Shown: in pieces, positions 48,971 to 60,424 of the stretch
Layout: every line of letters begins with the position of its first letter
Position numbering within the stretch: position 1 is the stretch's first letter
Assembly: GCA_035582835.1 (NCBI GenBank)
Contig: JAYKAV010003134.1
Span: 1 to 64,000, forward strand
Direction: 5' to 3'
DNA: 64,000 bases
From: Phoebastria nigripes
Taxonomy: Eukaryota; Chordata; Aves; Procellariiformes; Diomedeidae
Notes under the pieces: model-generated
The model's database searches: none
Told to the model about the DNA's origin: nothing
What the model saw: the letters and a program-made list of their open reading frames with translations, nothing else
Program-made: the position numbers and the translations under genes

Positions 48971-49640
48971 TCCACCCCTTTTATTATACTCACTCTTCCA
49001 ATGCCCCTCTGGGCCCCAAGGCTGAAGTTCGTGTTCCTGAAGAAGGGGCTGCAATGAAATATCAACATTCAGAGTCCTTTGCTGAGATGAGTATGATATC
49101 GATGAGGTGGGGAGGCTTCTTCTTTCATTAGTCTTGGGTCCGCTTGTTATTATTTTCTTATGGTTTTAAAGAGCCTATTCAACCCCTCTTTCTTTTCTTA
49201 TTGACCCACGTGTTAGTTATACAATGACTGCTTAGTTTTGTTAGATCTTTACCATACATGGTTAAACAATGTGTTGCAGAACAGGCATTAACCTGTAGCA
49301 AAGTGTCATTAAGAATCAGAGCTAAGTTAACCTCTTTTGGAACACTAGGAATTTTTACAGTTATGGCTGTTTCACTTATAACTCCTATTTTCCAGTTATA
49401 ACATTTATCTGAAAGATTTTTCAAATTCAGCAATTTTGGATGAAGGAAAAGAGGGAGGAGGAATAATGGAGCAACTCTCCTTAGTAGTTGACTGTCGTAG
49501 TCCTTTAAAGAAGAGAAAGTTTGGAATCCCTACTCAGCATCCTGCATAACAGCAGTCTGAAACTGAGTCTGCATTTCCTTAATCAATGCCACAAGACCTG
49601 ACCGATTTGAGAACATCACCTCCCCATTCTCCTCCATAAA
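48971..49640 (-). pseudogene. Decayed coding sequence of unknown origin ending at a polypurine-like tract
   Basis: On the minus strand one phase runs from an ATG near 49636 to a stop at 49179-49181, about 150 codons with a single internal TAG (near 49530). A second phase then stays open for about 60 codons, to a stop just beyond the tract (about 48966). That tract, AAAAGGGGTGGA at 48971-48982, resembles the provirus polypurine tract AAGGGGTGGAGAA. The product is partly helical, with one hydrophobic patch, three Cys in 49240-49310 and a basic KKRKR end. I recognise no family. A retroelement env or accessory gene followed by a lost LTR is one reading, and a chance open stretch is another. Confidence 0.4.
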
Positions 49641-51461
49641 ATATTGGGACAATCTTTTTTTTTAATTTCAAATTTGGTTCAGGTTTAATTAGTGACAGAA
49701 CTAATTACAGCTCATGAAAAGTACAACACCAGAAGAACAAAATATGTTATTGTAAACTAAACATTAAAATGTTTCCTCATTTAATTGCAAAAGTCAATGT
49801 ATCAGACCAACAGATGGGACTCCCAACACAGGAAAGAGTACTTCAAAAGTGGGTGGGTTTTTTACAGTGATACTGCAAATGCACATTATCTAAGTGACTA
49901 TAACATGCTATGAGTGATAAAGCTTAGGAAATTTATCACAGCACAAAAAATCAGGTTCCACATCATATTCCTGTACTGCTCCCTTCCCAGAACTGGGCTT
50001 CCATTGCCATAATGAAACATTTCTATTAAAGTTTTACAATGAAATTACTGTCATTGATCACCAGGATATAAAAGCAGAAGTAAATCCACAGTTTTAGAGA
50101 TTAATATCAGTCTTCCCTTTTTTGAATAAGTATTAAAATAACTTTAGCATATAACTCATTTTCAGAATGAATACTTTATTTCTTTGGTAATATTTCCTTT
50201 ATGTTGTCCTCTTCTCTGGGAGAANTAGGTATTTCCTAATCTGTAAGAGCAGTGTTCCAACTTTAAGTATTAAAAAATAAGACTGTAGTAGTAAATTCTG
50301 ATATTAAATAAAAGAAAGTGTCAGTTCCTACTACAGGTGATAACATAACTTTAAAATTACTGTATTTTAACAATGGTCTAATACTTCTTTGAAAACAGTC
50401 CTGTTTATTTTAGTGATGAATTAGCACTCAGTAACTTTACTAGGCTATAAGCGTGTAATCTGATGATAAAACTAAGTAATTAATATTTTCTTCCTTACTC
50501 ACACGTAAGATGGAACAACTTTTCTGCAGCACAAAATGCTCAGGTAGCTTAAAAAATAAGCCTGATTTAATCTTGATTACAGAGAAATGCAAAACACCCA
50601 CAGTATTTTCCAAACTGAGCATGTTTCTTTTTATGTGAAAGTATTTAATATACACTTTGTCTACTACAGTGAATGTTAACAGTGAATGTTAACTGTACTT
50701 GGAAGGCAGGAATTCAAATAGCTGGTATTACAACACATAAAATGCATAGACAATAGAGAATATTAAAGTGCTGTTTCATCTGGTATGAAACCCCAATGAA
50801 AGCATTCAAATACACAGTTTCTTAACTGTTCTACTGTATTAGAATCACAATAAAACATTCAAGAATCTGGATTCTTCTGTATCTTTCTTTAGGTATTGCT
50901 ACTCATTTTGGGCCTATCTTTCAAAATATTCACCACATTCACAGACTATAAGGAAAAAGCAGGACAGATTTCAGACACCGTTTGTGAAGGCATGCTGTTC
51001 GGGTCTAGTATATTAAAAGGCCATATTAAGATATTTATGAAATTGAATATGGTTACATTGAAAGTCTAATAGATGACATACAAGCATATGTCACTTGATA
51101 GTGTTATTTAATGACCTTATAATCAACTTGAAATGAAAAAAATATATATTATTGCTAAATACCTCATATATGCATATGATTACTGTTCCTGCATTAAGCA
51201 TATAATTTTAATCCTTTTTAAAGGTTGAAAAACCCCCAAACCCAAAAATTGCCCTCTTAAAAATGTTAGATGAAACTTCTTAGCCTGTACTCTGTAAAAG
51301 CAGAGGGAGGACTAAGAAATAAAGCGACTAAGGACTATACTAATAGACACCCAAAGAAGACACTTGATCACTAGTTATTCAAAGACAATTAGGTAACAAA
51401 AATGCTGCTTGCAAGCTAGCCTAAATAATAAGTACACCACTAATGGTTATTACACCACTTA
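49641..51461. other. AT-rich intergenic sequence
   Basis: Nothing recognised. A short tandem repeat ACAGTGAATGTTA occurs twice at 50667-50693, and one N lies at 50225. Confidence 0.5.
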
Positions 51462-51834
51462 TTGCGGCCTTTCAATATATAAAGGAGGCTTATAAGAAAG
51501 ATGGAGATAGACTTTTTGCCAAGGCCTGTAGTGACAGGACAAGGGGCAATGGTTTTGAACTGAAAGAGGGTAGATTTAGACTGGACATAAGTAAGATATT
51601 TTTTACAGTATGGATGGTGAGACGCTGGAACAGGTTGCCCAGAGAAGTTGTGGATGCCCCATCACTGGAAGCATTCAAAGTCAGGTTGGATGGGGCTTTG
51701 AGCAACCTGATCTAGTGAAAGATGTCCCTGCCCACCATGGCAGGGGGGTTGGACTAGGTGACCTTTAAAGGTCCCTTCCAACCCAAATCATTCTGTGATT
51801 CTATGGTTCTATGAATCTATGATTCTATGGTTCT
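51462..51834 (+). mobile_element. CR1 LINE, 5'-truncated, well preserved
   Basis: The copy starts within ORF2 and keeps the last ~85 codons of reverse transcriptase open to a natural stop at about 51715. The conserved C-terminal pattern (RRWNRLPREVV, then SLEAFKVRLDGALSNLI) is intact. The 3' untranslated region (CCATGGCAGGGGGGTTGGAC) and a tail of ATTCTATG-like units (about 51790-51834) follow. It is clearly younger than the copies at 15.6, 16.2 and 43.8 kb. The frame is a truncated remnant, not a functional gene. Confidence 0.95.
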
Positions 51835-54502
51835 CCTTTGTAATTTTTAGTTCTTTCAGAAATTTTTTCATACTTGTTTAGACCAGTATTTCCAAAGGAA
51901 TCCAAGGATGTTGTGCATGTTGAAATATATTTTTTTTTTAATCTATATTAATAATATTATTGCATTTCACCCTTTTTCTAATAACAAACAATAACTGTTT
52001 TAAACTGTATGATTAAGCTTTTCCACAATCCTTGGGAAAAAAAAAAAAAAAAAAATTAAAAATCTATTATTTCCTTTTTTTTTTTTTTTTTTAAATAATA
52101 GCAACAGGAAAGAAACATGGGAGACTGTCAAACTTAGTTGGCAGTGTTTAGAAATTATGGAGATTGCTGGATGACAGTTAACTTAGGAAGATGGTATTAT
52201 GCTTTCTCCATTCAATAAATATAATTTTCTTAGATGTAACAATGAAGAATTACAGCTTATTAACATTCTGTTTGATTTTTCACTGCATCTTTTAGAAATG
52301 TTATATATACTCTTCCTTTTTTTCCTTTTTTTTAACAAATTCTGTTATGTGAAAATAGGTTATCATGATTCTTTCTGTAATTTATAATTTGGACTTCTTT
52401 TGCCTCATGAGGTAAATGGCCATTATTTTAAAAAAAAAAAAAATCTGAAAATTGTATTGCATTAATAAATAATCTCAGATTGATAACTCATACTTGAGAC
52501 ATTGAAAAATCACTGATCATTGAGGAAAACTGAAAGCAAATTTTCTCAAAAAAAAAGCACTATTTTTTCCCCTTTAGTCTTTATCACTTTTACTTGTTTA
52601 TTTGTCTCTTGTTTAAATTCTTGTTTTTATTACTATAAAAAAAACCAAACATGAAACAACTATTTTCAAAAGAAATTCCAAATCATAATAACAGTTTTTT
52701 AATAAGAAATATCAATAATTACATAAATAGATGTTCTTAGAGCTTCTAAGCTCACTTCTATGAAGCTGAAAGACTTAGCTCCTGGTCTTCAGTCTCCTAT
52801 TTGGTGGGAGGGAGCACAGAAACCTGGTGTTATAGAATGAATATATAGTAATAATCACAGCAGTACAGTCTCTCCTAGGAAAAACTAATAGTCCCCAAGA
52901 AACAAATACAGCAAACGAACTACACTGGTAGTTAACATGCCCTCCTAGGTGGAATGTAAAAAAAAACTTTTGATCAATCTATACCACAAAGTTAAAATGA
53001 TGTGTTAACTTAGAAGGAACATCAAAGGAAACAGAGTTAATAGATTTATGGTGTTTTCTATGTTTTCCTTTTTTATTTTTTAATTATTATTTTGCATAAC
53101 TATTCACCTGCTATATGGATTCTTACATTTAGATCAAAGACAAAGCATTCCAATCATGTGTATTCACTACCACATTTCTTTGTCACTCAAATCCATGGAT
53201 AAGACACTTGTGTTCGTTTTTTCTATAACACCCTTTCTTTACCTCCAGCTATAGTGCAGAAATGTAAATACATCTCTTGAACGGTTCAGCACGAGACAGC
53301 AAATGATACTAAGAACAAGAGAGAAAACACAAACCCTAAAGTCTGTTGTTACTTTTTTAAGGGTCTTTGATGAGTTACTAAGGCAAAGCAGGTGCCACTC
53401 CAAAACACTATGCAGCTGAACGCAGGCAGTCAGAATGCTGACCTGGGGTTCTGTAGTTGTGGAAAACAGATGCTGTTGAGCTGCTTTATTATATAGAAAA
53501 AATGCACTTACACTGGAGCATTAAGTCAAATGTGAATTTTTGACAGAATGGACTTTAGAAACAGTTTGGTTGGTGTAGATTCAAAGCTGCATTTCAAATA
53601 TTTTGTTTAGAACAGAATGTAAATACAGCAGGGGATCACATAGTTCTTAAAAAAAAATAAAAGAAGCAAAGTAAAGAGAGCATTATTGAAATTCCAAGAT
53701 GTCCAACAGTAGCTAATTATGTTCCNAAAACTCATCTCAGTCATTATGGCTTCAATGCAAGAACAAAAGATCAGTGTAGTGACCAACTCATGCCTACAGG
53801 CAGATCAGGAAATAAGTTTCCTAGCTGACGCTGTCCTGAAAATGACTAAAAGTGCAGTACAACCAGATATTAAAAACTGTGTCTAACAAACTCTTCTACT
53901 GCCATAACTGCTCCTTCTCCCAGGATCTGCTCTGCCTCAACGTTGTTCAGTGATCATTTCCCTTCCACCTTAAGCCTTAATCTAGAATTTATATTCCTGC
54001 TCCAACTGCCAGAATTAATATAGTTAATTTGGGAGCACACCCCTGCCACTGGACACCTCTGTAAAATACAAAAACGACTTCAAATACTTTGTGGACCTGC
54101 TACCAGTCTTAAAACAAAAACAAAAACAAAAACAAAAACAAAACTTACAATCAAATGTTTGGGAGCTTAAAATTAGCTTAATTTGACGGATATGTGAATC
54201 TTGGGAAGCTATGGAGATCACCTATTCTTATATGCCCCAGATAAACAGTAACACATTGTGCGGTAATACCATGCATAAACTGGGTTATCTCTGTTTCTAG
54301 TTACAGGACTGTATATTAAGAATAGTTTAAATTAAATCAATGTAAACCCAATCCAGTTTCATACTAATTTCCAGTGAGAATTGGGAAAAATTTTATTATC
54401 TAATACCCGTTTCTGTAACGAAAGGTAGCTGTAACTTTCCTATCTCATTTCATTGCCAAATGTTTTTAAAAACAGAAAAGTTACCTAAATACTATAGATA
54501 CT

Positions 54503-54537
<35 letters not shown>

Positions 54538-57500
54538 GACCTGTTACCCACAAATGAAGAGTAAAGATTTAATATTTTATACACACAGTACACTTTCCAC
54601 TCTAGTAAGGCAGGAAACATAATTATGAAGACATATTTTAATATTTAATTTTAGCTTAAAGTAAACATCAGAATATAATGAAGTTACTTGGAAAAAATCA
54701 TGCCCCAACACCCACTTCATTGGCTTAGAGATACATTGCCTTGCCACACAGAAACTGCATAGACTTCTGTGTCCATCCCTCTTCTTGTCTCAAACCAGCC
54801 CAACAAAAATTCAGTGGAGCTAATCCAGAATATAAAGAAGGGATAAAGCCCCGAAGAATGCAACGTGTAAACATGTTGGATATACCCCTTGGTAACTAAA
54901 CTAGTGTCTTCTCAGACACTGACTGCTGAGCTCTTTCCGCTAAACTTAGGATATACTCTCACAACTACCATGCCTCATCCTTTCCCTTCTGCTGATAGGA
55001 GACAACACATTTTCTGAATTCAGGATAGTTCAGAAGGTGCACTCCAACAACTGATACACATCCTTCATCAGTCTATAAAATGATTTGTTGTTATAAATTA
55101 CTCCCATTCTTTCCTTACCCAGAAGCTTTGATCAGAAGTTTGCTGAAACAGACCGAATTTAATGCAAAAGAGGTTTGAGCAGACAGTGCTCTCTTTGTTT
55201 TCATAATACCATGACACATCAGTACAGTGGAAGAAAGGACAGAGAATGTCACATAACAAACCTTAACACCATGAAGCAAGTGAGTATTTTAGGAGGTAAA
55301 GGGATATGGGTAGGAGGCATGAAAAATGAGTTAACAGTAAGCATGACTCAGATACACAATGATCTGTATTTGGCCCTGAAGAGAAGGCAGAATTTCAGTT
55401 TTTAGTATTCCTTAGATAAGAAGATGAAAAATCTGCTTTTTTAATGCATCGTTCTATCGTACATGGTCATATGTGATGCAGCTGGCTTACACCATACACT
55501 CCACACAATTCAAAAGTACAATCAAACCACTGTATTCTGCACTTGATAATATATTTGACTGCTAGCAGATAGATATCTCAGAAGACTAGACAAGATGCTA
55601 AGCTTTTCCCAAAAAGGGTACTGGCCACTAATATCTTTGCCACAAAATCTTTTAATTCAGTACACTATAGTTCCAAATATCCCTAGCAAATCACTTCCAA
55701 ATAAGATACTTCTAAAAAAGCATCATAGAATCACTGTAGTAAGGGAAAATTTACAGTCCCAAAAAGATTGGTAATCTTGTTCGGTTTCATATCTTATCAA
55801 CATGGCCTGGGATTTCTGGGATGTTAAGCAAAAAAATAACAATTGGAAAACAGTTATACTCTTGAGCAAAGGAATAGGTGACATAAAAAAAGAAAAAAAA
55901 CTATAAATAAAAATATAATTCTTGCTAAGAACATTCTCTTTTCGGTAAAGAGAAATTTAATAAAGTATAATCTTACCTCACTCTTGATCAAGGGATATTC
56001 CCTCTTTCCAAAATAAAGAAGTGTAGTAGATAAGATCCTCTCTCCAGCTACCTTACCATTTCAGGATGAAAAGAGGAAAGTAGGTCTTTATTAAGTCTTC
56101 TAACACTTTAGGTTATAATTTAAACACAAATTATTTGCTTTATGTCTTGAAAAGGAAAGATAATACCAACTGATCAGAACATCATCAGAAATGTATCCTT
56201 AGCACATACTATACCTCATCACTTTGAATGTCTTTGCTTTTAGAATTTAAACTGTAAGTTACAGAATACTAAATATGAACACTTAGAACATGCAGAATTT
56301 TACAGAGACCCGACTTCCCACTTCCTGGTAAGATTTACCAAGGACGCACATGCCTCGAGACACTAAGCATGGCAGACTGGCTGAGTTTCTTAAATAATTA
56401 CTGAAACAGCTGGGATTTTACTAAATCATTGGTTATATGTAAGACTCCAGAGAGTGTTAAAACATGGGTATTACTGAATAAAGTAATAGTTGAATACAAA
56501 GTCTTTATCCCTTCAAGGATTACAGGTTTTATAACTACAAACTACAACTAGTATAAAGAAAGTTCTGGAAATGGAACCATATTTTTTGTAGACATAGCAC
56601 TAGTGTGCTTGCTAACTGACATCACCTTCCTCATGAAAATCAAGGGCTTCTATACATTTTAACTTCTTTTGGGGAAGGAAATGAACTGCATTTTAATTGT
56701 GTTCATGTTACATATCATGGTTACAAGACTAGGAACTTTTGTGAGAGCTATTGGTAGCATCATAGTGCAAATAATTTTCTGGTTTTGATTAGCCAAGAAA
56801 AGCCTCAGGAGCAACCTTTATTGTTGTAAAGTGTATGCTAAGCAAAGTTTCTAGGGTGAGTTAATATCTTCTTTTCAGACAATAAGCAGAACTAGAAAAA
56901 TATGTTAATTTAAATGCATACAGCATTTCAGACTTAAAAATAAACAGCAACTTTCAGACCTTAAAAGCACCATTATGGTTGGATAGCATCTCAGTAACAC
57001 CACATGCAACAAATGGAGAACAAAATTACACATAAAGAAATTCAGGGAAAAAAGAATAAGAAAGAATGCATTAACAATTATTATAGTACTTTCTAATATA
57101 CTGTTTGCTTTTAGAAATTAAAAAAAAAAAAAAAAGGAACACTTCAGTTTCTTTTTCTCTTTGCTGTTTCACCTATGGTTAATGTGAATAGTGTGGATCT
57201 TAATAGTACTATTATTCAGCTATGCTGGAGGTTTATTGATGGGTTATGTGACACTATGAAAACCATCCCAGAAGTTCCCAATCCCTTGGAATAACAAGTC
57301 TCAAAATAAAATCTTAAGAATCTTTACTCTTTTTCAGATTTTTGTGCTTTAGAATAAGACCACAGAGGCATTAGATTTAGACCAATTTAATGCACAGCAC
57401 ATGTTTTGTAAGTGGCCATTTTTTTTTCTGACGTTAAGAATTTCCAGGAAGAGATTCTATTGGCAAATAATTCCAATACTAAAAATCATGTTTTAGACAA

Positions 57501-59067
57501 GTTTTGTCTTGCAGACTGAAAGCTCCCTTAGTGTTGTGCTAAAGAAAAATTGCTACATGATGACACTATGATTTTTTTCTAAGTCATATTCTACCTTGCA
57601 GCTGGATGTATATTCTGAAGTGATAGTCCCAAAAGTGTTCACTTTCCTCAGAGAGAGAGAGATGCGTATAAGAAATCTTTCTACAGGCAATATTTTATTT
57701 CATTTTGTTTTTTAAAACAAAGAGCAAAGACTAGAATTTAATTCTGGAAGCTAAATTACAGGAAAATTATGAGGAATATTCTATCATTAATGCAGTTCTA
57801 ACCTCAGCATCTGGAATTCTACCATAATGCACAATAGCTATAAGAAAAGCACAGGATGACTATTCATATGCATTTTAAAGCTGGGCACATCTGTAATTTC
57901 TCATACTGAAATGAATGGAGAAGGGTTTTTAATTATATTTGTAGTATATTTGTTATTTTCCAAAACGTTTTTACATTGAGAAAACTACATAAGTGATAAA
58001 ATTAATTTTACCTTAGATATGAAGGGTAAGTACCCTAGACATTTTTTTATCTACGATGAGATTTAGATTAATGAAGTACCTTTTTTGGGGTGGCACAACT
58101 ACGCAATGTTAGGTTAGGAATTCTATTCAATAGACAATTATATAAGCAATATGATGCGCAGCATCACTGAAAGAAGCTCTGTTTGGAAGACCATATCACA
58201 TCCACGCATTTCTATAAATACTGCCCTGGAGTGCATCCTATATCATCATAATGGTGAAACTGCAGCCCTAGAGGTACAAATACATCACTGTGTTGGTGTC
58301 AGTTTTGCTTCGGAGGCAGTTCTACCAAGTGTTCTTGCCCTTTACCTCATATGCAGCTCACAATTTCTCTTGTCTAGCTCCAATAATACCAAAATTTAAA
58401 TTCACTTTAGGAGTTTCTCCTTTATGCATATAGACATGTAGTTAAAACACTGATTAATCACTGGTATTGTAAACAATATTTATCAGAAGCACACATTAAA
58501 AAATTATGTGAAATATGGTCAACTTCACAACTAAGCATTAATTATTATAATAGGTTTTGAGACCTCGGTAGGTCATTTGGAGAGAAGTTATTAAATCCTT
58601 CCTAGCTTATCTTGGAGTTATCAAAAGAATGACATTAATTATTAAAAAGATTTATTAAAGAAAACTGTGAAGAAGTGCAGGTAATGATTAATATTGCTGC
58701 TTCGATGGCAACACTAAAGTACTCAGCTGAAATTTGATACAAAAAAAAGCACTACAGTACCAAGTCAGCATGGTTTCCAATACATGCTGGGCTACGACAT
58801 ACTTGTAGAGCAATGAGATAGAGTATCAAGGGTCAACAGACAGAGACTACTCTTGTTCCTGAATCAAATGTCATCTGTCTTACAAACTAAGCAAACGATG
58901 CATCCACATCTAGCTTAACTGCTGAGGACTGGAGAACTTAAAAGAAGCCCGAAGACAAACTTCTGAAGGTGAATTATACCCCAGAGTACTTTCAAGATTG
59001 AACAAAGGAAATGTTAGGAGACATCTACTGAAATTGCCTATCTGAAGGCAATTTCCTCCTATCTGAG
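51835..59067. other. Long AT-rich stretch with A and T runs
   Basis: No gene recognised. A run of about 20 A (52038-52057) and a run of about 18 T (52077-52094) flank a short AT-rich spacer. Further runs: A at 52431-52443, T at about 54515-54537, A at 57120-57135. One N lies at 53726. The frame at 58151-58399 has no recognisable domain. Confidence 0.5.
54111..54144. repeat. (AAAAAC)n microsatellite
   Basis: Five uninterrupted AAAAAC-type units. Confidence 0.9.
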
Positions 59068-59400
59068 TGTGGTGGTGCATTTCCCCCCTTCCCCTAGGCC
59101 TCTCTACGATCTCAGGAACTCCTGTTAGGCCTTAGCCATTGTGAAACAAGTTGGGCAGTTAAGCGTCCCTTGACTGTACCAGGCACTCCTGCACGGCTGA
59201 GGTGGGGAGCGGCACTGATCGTACCAGGAACGCTGGCTACCTGATCAAAGTAGGGGATGAAAGCAGGAGACAGTTCATCATTCCTGACAGCCCTGAAACA
59301 TTCCCTACCTGGATCGCAGATCGAGTGGAACGAAACAACGGTTACCACAAATGATACCATTGTAACCGTAAAACAATACCATATTTACTGGTGACTAAAG

Positions 59401-59425
59401 CCAATCATCTTGTAAACCTATAAAC
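59401..59425 (+). promoter_or_regulatory. CCAAT and TATA box of the solo LTR
   Basis: CCAAT at 59401-59405 and CTATAAAC at 59418-59425, matching spacing and position in the sister LTR. Confidence 0.6.
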
Positions 59426-59677
59426 AGTGGTCCCAAGTGAGACCCTCTGAGGTCTCCTGGACTGCAGCGGGCTGCGCCCAGAGTCTCCCTCTGAGTGGGA
59501 CGTCTCTCAGAGTTTGCAAACTCTCAAGTTTGTGATATTCGGGGGACTGTTTGGACCTGCACTGAAACACTCCTCAGCCAAGACACTACTTGAGGCTCAA
59601 CTCTTCGCCCGTTGAGAAATGCCAAGACATTTAGCGTGAGTATTTTCATGACATTCAAGGGGAATTTTTAACAGGTA

Positions 59678-59772
59678 CCTTTATCTAGCTTAAGGCCTTT
59701 ATAACCTAGCTTCAGGCCTGTAAATTTATTCAGCTTTAGGCCTTTATATAGATCTATCTAGCTTTGGGATCC
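59678..59772 (+). repeat. Four-unit tandem expansion inside the LTR
   Basis: Roughly 25-base units built on CTAGCTTNAGGCCTTTATA occur about four times with drift. The sister LTR near 10868-10890 has a single unit. Confidence 0.75.
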
Positions 59773-60424
59773 CATGTGTGAATTGATTTTGATCTTATGT
59801 GTGATGTGTGCGTGTGTTCGTGTGTATTGATTTAGACAATCAGTAATAAGCAAAATCTGTAATCAAGTAAACTTGATTAACTCATTTTGTAACTGCTAAA
59901 TTAGTCAATGATTAAGTGCTGTTAAAATCAGTTTTACCTTAAAATTGTGAATGAACTTTAGATTGCTGCTAAACACCTATAGTCCCTTAGGCATAAACCG
60001 TTGAGCAGGTCTGAGACTAGGGGTAGATCCAGCCGCACCTAGACTCCTCTCTGAGAAGGAGTTTAGAAAGAAAGGGGGTCTACTCTGAACCTTGTGACTC
60101 AACGGGAGGATCTCCTTATGCCTTTCTGTATTAGACATAAACCGTTGTCCAAGTCTGAGACTAAGATTGGATCCAGCCAGGTCTTCTCTGAACCTCGTGA
60201 CTCAACGGGAGGGTCTCCCATACCCTTCTGTCCTCAGTCTCTGTATAAATCATTCCAACTCAATTGTACATGATTTTCCCTGTGTCCATGTAATAAGTAA
60301 TAGAGTGAACCTTGCCATCGAATTCTGTTAAGTCGCGCTTTTATAAATTTCTATTAAAATCACTTTTTGCTGATACCTTTGCTGGTGATTCTTTAAGCAG
60401 CCTCAAAACCACTCATTCGTGACA

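Larger units (their letters stand above)
59068..60424 (+). mobile_element. Solo LTR of the second ERV family, 1357 bp
   Basis: It begins TGTGGTGGTGCATT and ends CATTCGTGACA. It is collinear with the LTR at 10274-11530. The flanks CTGAG (59063-59067) and CTGAA (60425-60429) match at four of five bases, consistent with a 5-bp target duplication that has since mutated. No PBS-like sequence follows, so it is a solo LTR. It contains the same two-unit repeat (59987-60130 and 60131 to about 60236) and a local expansion at 59678-59772 that the other copy lacks. Confidence 0.9.
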
